Assembly (NCBI GenBank): GCA_030248225.1
Contig: JASANE010021011.1
Location: 1 to 64,000, forward strand
Source: Trileptium ribeirensis
Lineage: Eukaryota > Nematoda > Enoplea > Enoplida > Thoracostomopsidae
DNA: 64,000 nucleotides
Direction: 5' to 3'
Both the position numbers and the translations under genes were made by a program. This document shows, piece by piece, positions 40,201 through 52,200 of the stretch. The notes under the pieces are model-generated. The model worked only from the letters and a program-made list of their open reading frames with translations, had not been told where the DNA came from and did no database searches. Within the stretch, counting starts at the first letter, position 1. Every line of letters starts with the position of its first letter.

Positions 40201-43200
40201 GCGACTGGAGACAGAGCGAAAGTGTGTGTTCTACGCTCCAAGCTTTGTAAGCATATTCGATTTGACGCATTATACGCAATGGTGTATAGTGGAAGGCATT
40301 TTTTGCTCTGGGTGTCCAAAAATCGACATATTTGATCGATTAATAGACATTATTCGCTTCCTCAGTCTCTTTAAAGTTTCAGAAAGGCAATAATACCATC
40401 GCAATACATTAAGTTTAATGTAAAAGTTATTTTTAATGCATTTTAAATCCACTATACCTTGATTTCTTCCTTCATCTGTTTTACTATATATAAATTTCGA
40501 AGACCAAGTTCCGGATCCGGTTTAAATGGACGGTTACGGTTGCTGGTTCCGGTTATTCCCTAGAAGACGGATATATTCTTGCAGTCGGGTTCATTGACCG
40601 CAAACCCATCAAAACCATTTGAAAAGGCATGAAATTTTCGTGCTGGCCTCTAGATAACCAAACCATCGGATTCAACGTATTGAGAAAACGAAGGCTGTTC
40701 TTGATGCCATGCAAGCAATAAATAACCAATGAAAACTCGCTACATTTTGTAATGCGGGTTCGTCGATCGTAAACCCTATAAAAAGGAGTAATGTCATCAA
40801 GTTAGAACTTGATGACATTACAAACTGCAAAACCATGCTATTCAGTGTGCTTGGTAGCCTAAAAGACACCCGAAATTGCAAAATACGCAGCAACATGCCG
40901 AAATTTGTAGAATCGTTATTTCTGCCAAAAGATCGACGAGTCATATTCGGACGCACAGCGGCCAGGGAGTGGTCCCATAAATAGTCGTGGTCAGCAAACT
41001 TGCTGGGCTTGCCGTCCCGGGGGGGCCCTCCCGAGAATCGCTGCCCCCCCCGGCCGAAGGCCGCCCCCCGATTCAGCCCCCCCCCCCCCCGAGAATTTTG
41101 GTGCCCCCCGGTTCGAATTTTGACCCAAAAAAACTCTGAGCCAATATTTATTTGCGATATTTTTTGCTCCAAATTTCATACTTTCTGAGTAAAAATTTTA
41201 AATTTTCGCCCTGCGGGGCAGCGCCTCTTACCAGTTTACCTAAATCCATGGTTCCATCGATCGTCACTTATTAAGTAAGAGCACTTATGTATGTAAAAAG
41301 CTCACCAGATAAAGATGACGATCGATAATCGCGACAAACAAGACATCGATGTTGCCATTTGTTGTTGCTGTTGTTGTGCAGTTGTTCTCGCGCCGTGGGA
41401 TGTGGAGGTGAGAACTTTTGGGAAGGGGAAGGGGGGATTTATTTTTTTTTTTTTTGACATTTAAGCTTTTGTATTTTTGATTTTTTTTGACATTGAAGCT
41501 TTTGTATTTTTTGTTTTTTTTGTATTTTATATTTTTTTACAAAACGTCGAAACTGAAGCTCTGCTTAATCAGAGCACATCGCTCCGTCCCCGGCAGCACC
41601 AGCGTCGTCCCGTTTCAGACGACCATCCGTCGTATCCGCTGCCCTCATCATCATCGCCCCCGCGGACGCCAGGCACTTCTGATTCCCTGAATCCGCTGAA
41701 TTCAGCAGACACATTGAGCACATCGTCTTGCTCGTCAAGAACGATGTCGACATCATCATCGCTCTCAATTCGGTGCTGTTCCTCCACTTCCACCGGATTG
41801 ATGGCTGCAAAAATACGATCTTGCTGCTTCTGCCGTTGAATGAATCGTTTGAAGCGGCCCCGCTGCTTAAGCTGCATACTGCGCAAGAAATGCAGGTCAC
41901 GTGTTTTCCAATCACATTTGGGCGGCGAAACAACCAAAGCGCGCCGTTGATCACAGAAGGCCCGGATATCCACAGCCAGGCCAACGTCGAATTGTTGAAA
42001 TCGCTGCGCCTCCATGATGGACGTGATGAAGGCGTTCACCGTACGAGAAGTTCTGCTGCGACACAGACGCGTTTCCAGTAGACTCAGGGCGGAGAAAACA
42101 CACTCGACATGCGCAGTCGACAGCGGGAGTTCCAAATAGCTTTTCACCATTTTTCGGATCATGGGTGTAGCCATCCGGTACGGATTCGTCTTCAACAGTT
42201 GCAACAGTACATCACGGGTCCTCCAAGGTCTTTCAGTTCGAGAATCCACCCGGCCGATAAACGACTGTAACAGCTGTAGAAAATCCGACAGATAATCCCG
42301 CAAAGATTCACGTGAGTCGATGGGGGGCACAGTGAAGACTTGACCTTTCGCTTCAGGCCACTGAGCCTTGAACGACACTTTTTCACAAAAAAAGTCAGCC
42401 AGATAGTGTTCTTCAGCCTCACCGTAGTCCAACGGCAATTGCTCATCGCGGCGGTGAAAATGCATGGTGAGATATTCGAACGACAACAAACTGTATCCCT
42501 TGAACAGCTTATTGGTGTCGTCGTTGTGGTACAGATTGAATTGATCGACGAAACTTTGAGCTATTTGGCGGCGATGTTCGTCACACTGTTGAAATATCGT
42601 TTCCCAATCCGCATCACCGGTATCGCGAAAAGAGTCGTATGTTCCTGCGTGACATGCGCGTTTACATGTCATGTAATTCGGACCATCATTGTTCACGAGG
42701 CGGTTAAGATCCTGCAAACAAACTGTCACGGCACGTTCGTAGCTCCCCAAATCAATTCCGAGCACTTCGGTTTTTCGAATGAAGGCAACGACCACTTGTA
42801 AAATGTCCCGTTTGATAGCAACGTACGCTATTCGCGTCGGCCGAACGACAGTTCTTCACAGGTAGTGCGACGAAAATCTTCTACTGGCTGGATTGTGCGA
42901 CGTGCTTTCTATTTCGACAATTGCATGAGATATCGACTTGTGTAGAAGGGCTTCCTTGTCGAGAGCATCCTTCTCGGATTCCCATTTGTTCATCGGTCGG
43001 TCAACAAATGTCATCTCTTTGCCTGGCTCCCGATCACCAACTGCAACCTGAGAGTTTTTGAAAATGTAGTTCACTTCGGCTGACATCGTTAGTAGTTGCT
43101 GTAGGTGGAGCGTAGCGTTGTAGTGATCGGCCGCAAACTTCGAGCACGTTAATGACGCACGCTTGGAAGCGAGTTGCCCTCGGTGGGTTCCACACCACCA

Positions 43201-46200
43201 GTCCACAATTCGCGGGTTGTGCTCTTTGATTCGGGAATTGACACTGATATGCTTCGACCGCACGCCGCCACCACCGTCGGATCCAAATGATGTACAGTTA
43301 GCCAGGCGCAATCGTTTCGGACCGGCTGGCCCGAATAACTGCGGACAATGATCAAAGAGATATGCCATTTCTCCGCTGAACCAATCGACGGTGTCCACAA
43401 TAGCCTGCGTCAGCGACTGACCAGTCTTCGACGTAATCGGACTACTCGCAGCACACGTTGACACACTTCAGCACTTTCGGTAGCTGGCATGTAAACGTAT
43501 TGAATGCAAATAGCGACCCACTCACGCGTCCGCGATGTAGAAGCAACATCTACCAGCACTGAGAATGACGGCTCTTCGGCATCCAGGCAAGACGAGCACA
43601 GTTCACGGTACATCCCGTACAGCACAGTCAAATGCAGAGCTCTCACGTAGTCATCAATCGATCGCTTCGACGTATAGCGGCCTTTTAGCCACAATGCGCT
43701 CGGACAATCAGCAATTTGCAAAAAATTGACTTCACGACGGAAACGGTAATAGATTCCGGACTTCTGCTCAATGAGCTTTATCGTCAGCCGCAACATTGTT
43801 CCGATACTGTTTCGATTCTTTTCAGCTGCTTCTTCGCCAACATTACGGACAGCCGTCATAACATCTAACCCTTTTTTATCACGTTGAAGCCGTTCACGAT
43901 CTTCACGGTACCAGGCCAAATGCTTCGCTGCTGTCGTCGTTCGACGCTGATCCACCAATCGGTATTATATCTGATGACGCCGGCGTTAGTGACGGTGTTG
44001 GTCGTTGCTGCACTGTCGTAGTCCATGGTTCGACTTCCACCACTATTTCTTCTGGAACAGAGATAAGAAACTAACAATATTTCATAAACTTAGACACTCA
44101 CACAGTAATAATACAAAAAAGGCAATGAACTTCTATGGGGAACTTCAGCACTCTCGCACTATGGGTAACTTCAGCAGCTTTCTTCTATCGTCAATAAACA
44201 TTTGACTAACCAATAATAACTTCGGAACGGTCGTCTGCTGATGCTGCTGTCGTTGCTGTAGCTGCTGCAGTCGTTGCTGCAGCTACTGTTGTTGTTGCTG
44301 TTGCTACTACTGCCACTGCTGTATTATTATTGTCGCCAGTTCGCTGGCGTTTACTACTACTAAACCAGTCAGTTAACTGTTTACGTCCTTTGCCACTAGG
44401 TTGGCGGCCAGTCATTGCTAATACTAAATGCAGCTGATACAAACAATAGTAACTAATACGTATTAGTTCAACTACTACTACCACTATACCCTTTCTGAAA
44501 CGCTGAAACAAAATAAAAATAGAATATAGTGGCGTTGGAGCACCTGCATTGGTGACCGGGCACCTAAAATAAGTATACAGGTGGGATAAGTACCTGTACC
44601 GCTACCGGGTACCTGAAATTAAAAGTATACATGTTGGAAGATGTAGGTAAATCACGTTGTTGAGGAATTGTGGCAAATTTTTAAAAAAATTGCCCCCCCC
44701 GAGAATTTTTGCCCCCCGGTTCATGCCCCCCCGCCGAGATTTTTCGCCCCCCGGTTCGGCCCCCCCCGAACTTGACCGGCCCATGGCAACCCCAGACTTG
44801 TAGATCTCGATGAGCTGATTCTGTCTCGGGTTTTCGATGCGAAGCTTGTTATGGGCTGCGAATGAATGGTACCCGATCGCCAAATTTGTCAAACAACCAT
44901 TAAAAACTTATTTTTCCCATTTTGACCCCGAAGACGGAGGTGCAGTTGTTCGTGTTCTCACCACTTTCGGTATGGAATAAAATTTTATCTAAATCCATCC
45001 ACCTGACGATGAGTTATGAATGATAGAAACAGGCAAAAAAGACATTTACGATTTCCCCCCAGCGCCCGCACTGGAAACTCCTCTTGCTCCGTTTTAATAA
45101 TGCAGGTTATATAGTGAAACCAAATTGCTTTGCCGACAATTTTAGTGTTTTGTTGCACCGCTGGGCAAAAACTTAGGTTTGTTGAATCACATAATGAAAA
45201 ACTAGCTCATTTTTGCGACGCTATGATTAGCCTATTGTTAGTCATGCAGAAAAATACCGGAGGGGAGATGGACTGGGAGGAAACCAAAAATACCTGGGGA
45301 CACCTGATGGGATGTCGAAATACATGAAAAGGCCGCCTCATTGCGTAAGAAAGCATATGCGCCAAATTCAATTTCGATCGCAATTTCGTCTGGCTTCTCC
45401 ATTCGCTTAAAATTCTGCAATGGCCATGAACCGCTGTGGGGTCCAGTTTCGGATGAGGGACTCCGACATTTTGCCGCGAGGGCCCGAAGTGGGGGTCGAA
45501 ATACAACAATTTGCAAAATTAACTATTTTTAGTTAAAACGCTAAAATTGTTAATAAATGACCTCAGAAACGGTGCAAAAATGTCGTTATTTAGGTTAAAA
45601 CTAACATTTCAACCATTTTTTGCTGAAATTTATTAAATTTTTAACTTGAGAAAGCGGTTTTTAAACTGTCAAGTGTTTTATTTCAACTGGAGGATGTTTT
45701 TGCCCATGTCAATCTTCAAATTTTCAAGGATGGCACCTGTTTTTGCCAGGGAGCACCGAAAGATGCCAGAGTCCCCACCTTGGACAGCTAGTTCGTTTAG
45801 CCGAAATCGACTGAGATTTCGTTTAAGTTAAATCGATTTTGCCGTTTATCTGTGCCGGACTTTTTGCCCTCTATCTGCCCGACCTGCTTCTGGACAGTTT
45901 TGAATGCGCATCGCAGAAGTAAGTGACAGCAATATGTTGAGCTTTTGATAAATCTAACAACATGAATTCAGTGTTAAACAAAAATATTTTCCATGTAGTA
46001 AAATTCATGTTAGTTGGTGGTTTTTTCCCTAATACATCCATTAATCCAAACATGCACGTTTGATCATGGCTCAAACGAAAGCCTGAAATACGTGTGCCGT
46101 TTTGTTAGAAGCGAAAACGGAGTTCAATTCCTTGTTTCGTAAAGGTCGGCCGAAGGAGGTTGGATCTGTTCAAAAAGGGTCCAACAGAAAATTTATTGAC

Positions 46201-49200
46201 AGCGTATCGAAAACCCATGCAGATGAAATATTTTAGCTAAATTTCGGTTCTGTCTTAGTGTACATGAAGCTTGCCCATCAGGCTACCCTGAGATCAGATA
46301 ATTAGTGTCAAACTTGGTGCACGCTTCCTTTGATTTAATATAACTCCTGAAATTTGAAGCATCGTAGAACAGAAATCAACATTTCATGAATTTTTTGCCA
46401 AAAGTTTCCTGGTGGCCGTTTTGAGATTAAAAGTGTAAAAAATCGGATGATGCGAAGAAAGCCGCTTTGGTCAAAAGCGATTGGAAGTGAATGTCGACGA
46501 GCTGCCAGAGTTTGATGCAAAGCGTAAAGCTGCACAATCTGAGGCACCTGCATTCGCTGAAACAGTGGTGGAACATAGACAAAACTTAATTAAACGCGTT
46601 TTGATGAAACAATTTGATATTTGCATTACAATTTTATTTAGTTTCAATTTTCATGCTTCAAATCTCCATAAATATCCATATTATAGAATTTGAGACTCAC
46701 TGACCCGCGAGCACTCTGTTCGAAGTGTATTCAAACGGGCTCATGAGAGTTGAAATACACTAAAACAACCATTTTTTGTATAAACGACTTATTTGGGTGG
46801 GTAGTATGGGATTGATTTAGTGTAATGTGGAGAAAACATCGGGTCCCCCGCTCTGAACAAGTCAGGTTCTGTGTTTGGGTTTTCATAGCTTGTAAAATGT
46901 GCCTATGAAGCTGAAATGCTGCAAAGCGGTCGTATAGTATCATTAGTTCAAACAGTGTGCATGAGACTTGGCAATTCGTTTAGCTAAGCACTGTGTAGCT
47001 GTAGGGTTGCTTGCTGTCAGTTGCACAGCTACATAAAAAAACTTTCGGTCTTTCCCTTATGTACCTCCCTCAGACCGAAATTGGTCCATTTTCACGGTAC
47101 AGCGATATTTTTGGTACCATTCGACCTCGACCAGCTGGTTGAGTACACATTTCGCTATATTTGTGACCAAACTTTGTTTTCATTTCTACCTTGTTTTCAA
47201 TTTTTTGGTACTCAATGTTACAAAAATTTTCTGAAGCACCTAAGTCTAATATTGCTCAAATTATCACTGTGCCACAAAATTGACCAATTTCGGCCCGGAG
47301 AGTAAAGAAAGAGACTTAACTTTTTCACCGAACTTGCATTTGCTAAGAGCTTAGTATATTGGTATATCACGAGATGTGCTGTGCAAAGGAAACAAAGTGA
47401 AACGTGAAACACAGAGTGTTCGCAGCCTTCCAAAAAGCGGGGGAACTTTTAGATCACCTTGTAATGTTTCTCGGAGGAATTTAAAATGTGAACAACAAAA
47501 TTTTGTTTTATATGATATATATTTCTGTATTTTCAAGTGATTTAACTGTCGTTGGTTTGTTTGGGTCCAGGTTCAACATTTGGGGGCTAAACTGGTGTCC
47601 GGCGCTTTGGGCAGGTCGGTATACTCATGCGTATTAAAAAAGCTTGACCACAACCACTCACTACTATATTTTGATGTTTGAAACTACACAGCTTTGCAGT
47701 ACAGTGGATGGATCTTCACAAGTTTTTTATTTGATCACAAATTCAGTCTATTTGTGCCCATTCGTTAGCCGCTAAATGCCCGGACGACATCTTCCGGGTC
47801 AAAATCAGTCCCAAACGTGTCAAGGTCCCATTTTTTTAGTTTTGGCCATCTGTTTATCTATCTTTCGTGACCTGTAACTCGAGATAGAGGGACTTCGTAG
47901 TGGCGATCACACAGAATCCTGTCATCGAGCGCTACAACTTTCCTGTTTTGTATTTTTTGTCAGAGTTACCATTTTCGAGCTATGAGCCAAAGATAAAAAA
48001 TGCCCCAAAATGAAAATTTCAAAATTTTTACAAATAATATTTTTCTTATTAGGTGTGAACTATGGGATTATTATGGTTATTTAACCCGTGCAAATTTTGA
48101 TTTCATTATTTTGACATTATAATGGTTGTGTTATTACCTCTACGAGACGCTGCCGGAGCAAAATTTGGTAAATTTTAGCACGAATAATAGTCAAATTTCG
48201 ACAGTTTTCAATTATAGATGTATATAGCAATCGAACTTGACTATAGGTTTAGGGGTTTCTAGATACGACAAGAGTAACTGTATGTGCTTGCTATACATCA
48301 AATAAGCCAAGTCGTAGGGCCTTACTACGTAAAAGAGGCTCTTAAAATTTGTCATTTATAAATTTCAAATGTTTTTGTCTTTTTTGTCATTGGAAGAAAT
48401 AAAGAGTTCTTCGGTTTCTGATATATGACTAAAGTGACTGTAGCGTTGGTTTTGAGACATTTTCGGTGTATAATTGCTACCACGAGAAATTAAGCTTGCG
48501 TAGACACCTGAAATTGGAAGGACAAACTGGACAATAAGCACAGAGTAACCAAACTCGCTCTGTTTCCCTTCGCTTTGCGAATTACTGGTGGCGTTTCGAA
48601 TGAATGAATGTTGAGCAGAAGTGGAAGAAATTTACCAGTCCCACAAACAAGTCTCGAACAAATGTTCAAAAAGTCCTCTAAAATTTTTCGAACAGTTTCA
48701 TATAAAATTGATTACCTAGAGGTAGTATGCAATTTTGTTGTTGCATACGTTGCAGAGCTGGTGTTGTGTTCTTTTGTCTTATCGGGATTTCTTGATTTTG
48801 GCATTTTTAGCCATCTTATATGTGACCTCAACAACATCAACAATAAAAAAGAGAATACGCTATCTGATGAACCTGGTGTTCCTCAGCGAAAAACATTACG
48901 TAAGTTTGGTTTCATCTATAACTGATCGATAAAAGGCTACGTAAATGACGAGTATACAATCATGGACAGAAATGAAAACATATTTTTCTCTCATTGTTCG
49001 CAAATAAATTAACAGTGATTCAATTTTTGTTGTTCGCGCAATTTTTGTTAAGCTTGATGATAAAGTTGCTTTTATTTGTGCCCGTAACAACAGAAATCTG
49101 ACTGATTTATCACTAACTGTGAAAATCAAAAATCTAAGAAATTCCAGGTTTGTCATGTTGCTTATGATCGATAGGTTCAACATAATCAGAAAATGAAATT

Positions 49201-52200
49201 CAAGTAGTCAGTAGTTTTGCAACATGTAGGCACTGTTCAGAGCGTAGTGTTACGTAGTGGAGATTGTGTGTTGCAGGAGTGAGAGCTTTTAAATTCTGTC
49301 TGTGTGTGGAACCACTTAACCGATTTTCATGATCTTGGGCTCATTCGAACCGGCATAGTCGATTCACCATGTAAATCCCCGAGCGTTTTTGATTTGAGGT
49401 CTGGTTCCGGGGTCAGAGGTCAAAATGAGGGTTTTTATCCCATTTTAGTACTCTTCACGGAAGGAAGGTTATTTTTTCTATGGTTGATTTTATTTCATAG
49501 TAAAATGATAAATGTCGATGCCTCTTTTTTGTTTTCGATTAAGGCTCCGGTTCTGAAGTTCTGGGGTTTGAGGCGTGGCACCCTCGTGGTTCTTCGACCC
49601 AAAATTAGAACATTTGTTCTGACGTCCTAGGCGGCTTCAAAGTTTTACTTGGGTATTTTCGAGCGTGGAAAACTCATTGCCGGTGTTGGTTTTCTATCGG
49701 TACGGGGGTATGACGCCCCGTGGTTCTGGGTCAGATGTCAAAATGAGGGGTTTTCACCTCATTTTAGCACTCTCCACGGAAGTAAGGTTATTTTTATCTT
49801 AACTTTCTAATTTTTTTCTCTGATGATTTTATTTCATAGTGGCATGATAAATGCCGATGCCTCTTGTTTGTTGTTCGATTAAGGCTCCGGTTCTGGTTCT
49901 CAAACTTTAATCAAAAACAAAGAAGAGGCATCGGCATTTATCATTTTACTATGAAATAAAATCATCAGAGAAAAAAATTAGAAAGTTAAGATAAAGATAA
50001 CCTTGCTTCCGTGGCAAATACTAAAATGGGGTGAAACACCCTCATATTGACGTCTGACCCCAAACCATGGAGTGTCATACCCCAGTACCGATAGAACCAT
50101 GGGTTACACAGCAAAACCAACATCGGCAATGAGCTTCCCATGCCCGAAAACTATCTGGTAAAACTTATCAGCCACCCAAGATGTCAGAACAAATTTTTAA
50201 ACCGGTTTGAGGTATGGCACCCTCGTGGTTCCTCGACCCGAAATTTAAAAAAATTGTTGGTTACATCCTGGGTGGTTGAAAAGTTTGACTTGGGGTTTTG
50301 GGGCATGGAAAACTCATTACCGATGTTGGTTTTTCTTAGCGACCCATGGTTCCATGAGTACCGCTGTATGGTGCCCCATGGTTCGGGGTCATAAGTCAAA
50401 ATGAGGGTTTTTACTCCATTTTAGTACCCTTTACGGAAGCAAAGTTATTTTTATATAAATTTTCGAATTTTTTTCTCTGATAGTTTTATTTCACAGTAAA
50501 ATGATAAATGCCGATGCCTCTTTTTTGTTTTTCGAATAAGGCTCCGGGTCTGGATTTATGGTGTTCGAGGAACGGGGGTGTGGCGCCCCAATAGTACCTA
50601 GACACAAAATTTAAAAATTTGTTCTGACATCTTGGGTGGCTGATAAGTTTTACCCGATAGTTTTCGGGCATGGGAAGCTCATTGCCGATGTTGGTTTTGC
50701 TGTGTAACCCATGGTTCTATCGGTACTGGGGTATGACACCCCATGGTTTGGGGTGAGACGTCAATATGAGGGTGTTTCACCCCATTTTAGTACTCGCCAC
50801 GGAAGCAAGGTTATCTTTATCTTAACTTTCTAATTTTTTTCTCTGATGATTTTATTTCATAGTACAATGATAAATGCCGATGCCTCTTCTTTGTTTTTGA
50901 TTGAGGTTTGAGGTATGGCACCCTTGTCGTTCCTCGGCCCAGAATTCGAAACTTTGTTCTGACGTCCTATACGGTTGAAAATTTCACTTGGGGAGTTTTC
51001 GAGCATGAAAACTTATTGCCGGTGTTAGTTTTGTTCTGGCACCTATGGTTCCATGGGCGCGGGGTATTGCTCCACCATTGTTCCTCGACTCAAAATTCCT
51101 AATAATTTTACTATGACATCCAGGGAAGTTGATTGCTTGCACATAGAAGTTTTCGGGCTTGGGAAACTTATAGTATAAGGTTACCGGAGTTAGTTTTGTT
51201 CTAATTTTGTGCGGTATTGTGTGGTAGCGCTATCGAAAGCTAATTGGCTGTGCACGCAAAGGCATAGGTGTACCTATGCTTCACTACGTCCTACAATTTC
51301 GATAGAGTTACTAGTCTCAGGATGTTCGAGCTCTGGCTATGTTTGATAATACTAACATTAGAACTCCGTGAAGTTGCTAGCTTGCTGCTTAATAAACGAA
51401 CGAATTTGTCTGCAACATGGTGAAAGCGGCATTATCATATTTAAGCAGGAACTTTATGGCGAATAAATTGAAAAGATGCGTATCTCTGCAGGCCGAGCGT
51501 TATTTTGTTTAGGATTCTGTTTTGTCATAAATAGTAGAAATATATGCAGTAGTAATTAATTTTGTTATACGTAGTCGTTTTTTTACTATTACGATCATTT
51601 TTCATGTCTTCTCAAAATACCGGGGGGGCTAAAATTTTCCTGGTAAACCGCCACGAAATTCTAAGGACCCCAGTATGGATAAACCAGTATTATAGGCCAT
51701 TCCTGAATGCCCTGCACGCAGTACATAATCAGACAAATGAAGACAGAATGCAAGCTGCAAATAAATTTATTTACACACCCACAAGCCTATGCACTTCGCA
51801 TTTTTCTTGCGGGTGCATAGAAAATAACTGAAATATATAGATGTGCAAGGTCCGTCGGCTAAGGGCGGGTAGACCTCCACCTCTTTTTTTAGTGTCGGAC
51901 CCTCCAAGGCATATTTGCCCCACTCCCTGCGGAAAAACATTTTAGCAAAAACTTGGGTAAGATTGGCTAAAATTAGTAAAAGCTGGGGGAAAGTTAACTA
52001 AAATGTCTGCAGGAAGGGGTAAATATGGCTTGACGTCCGATGCTTATGGGGGGGCGGCAACGCCCATACTTCTCTATTAGCACTTATATTATCATATTGC
52101 CAGGAGGCGCTTGATCAAAATGCCCCTCCAGGCCTTCCCCACTTTGGATAACCCAGTGTTATACCCTGCAGCAACACACAACCAAAGAAATCTGACGTAG

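Noticed and set aside
40672..41188. Gly/Pro-rich frames on both strands
   Set aside because: They read through the C-run repeat at 41010-41120 and show no conserved motif.
41477..42801. Several plus-strand open frames of 67-153 codons
   Set aside because: They are antisense shadows of the GC-richer hAT-like gene and lack family motifs.
41200..44660. Terminal inverted repeats and 8-bp duplication around the hAT-like gene
   Set aside because: I compared the flanks for CAGGG-type ends and for matching inverted ends but found no convincing pair.
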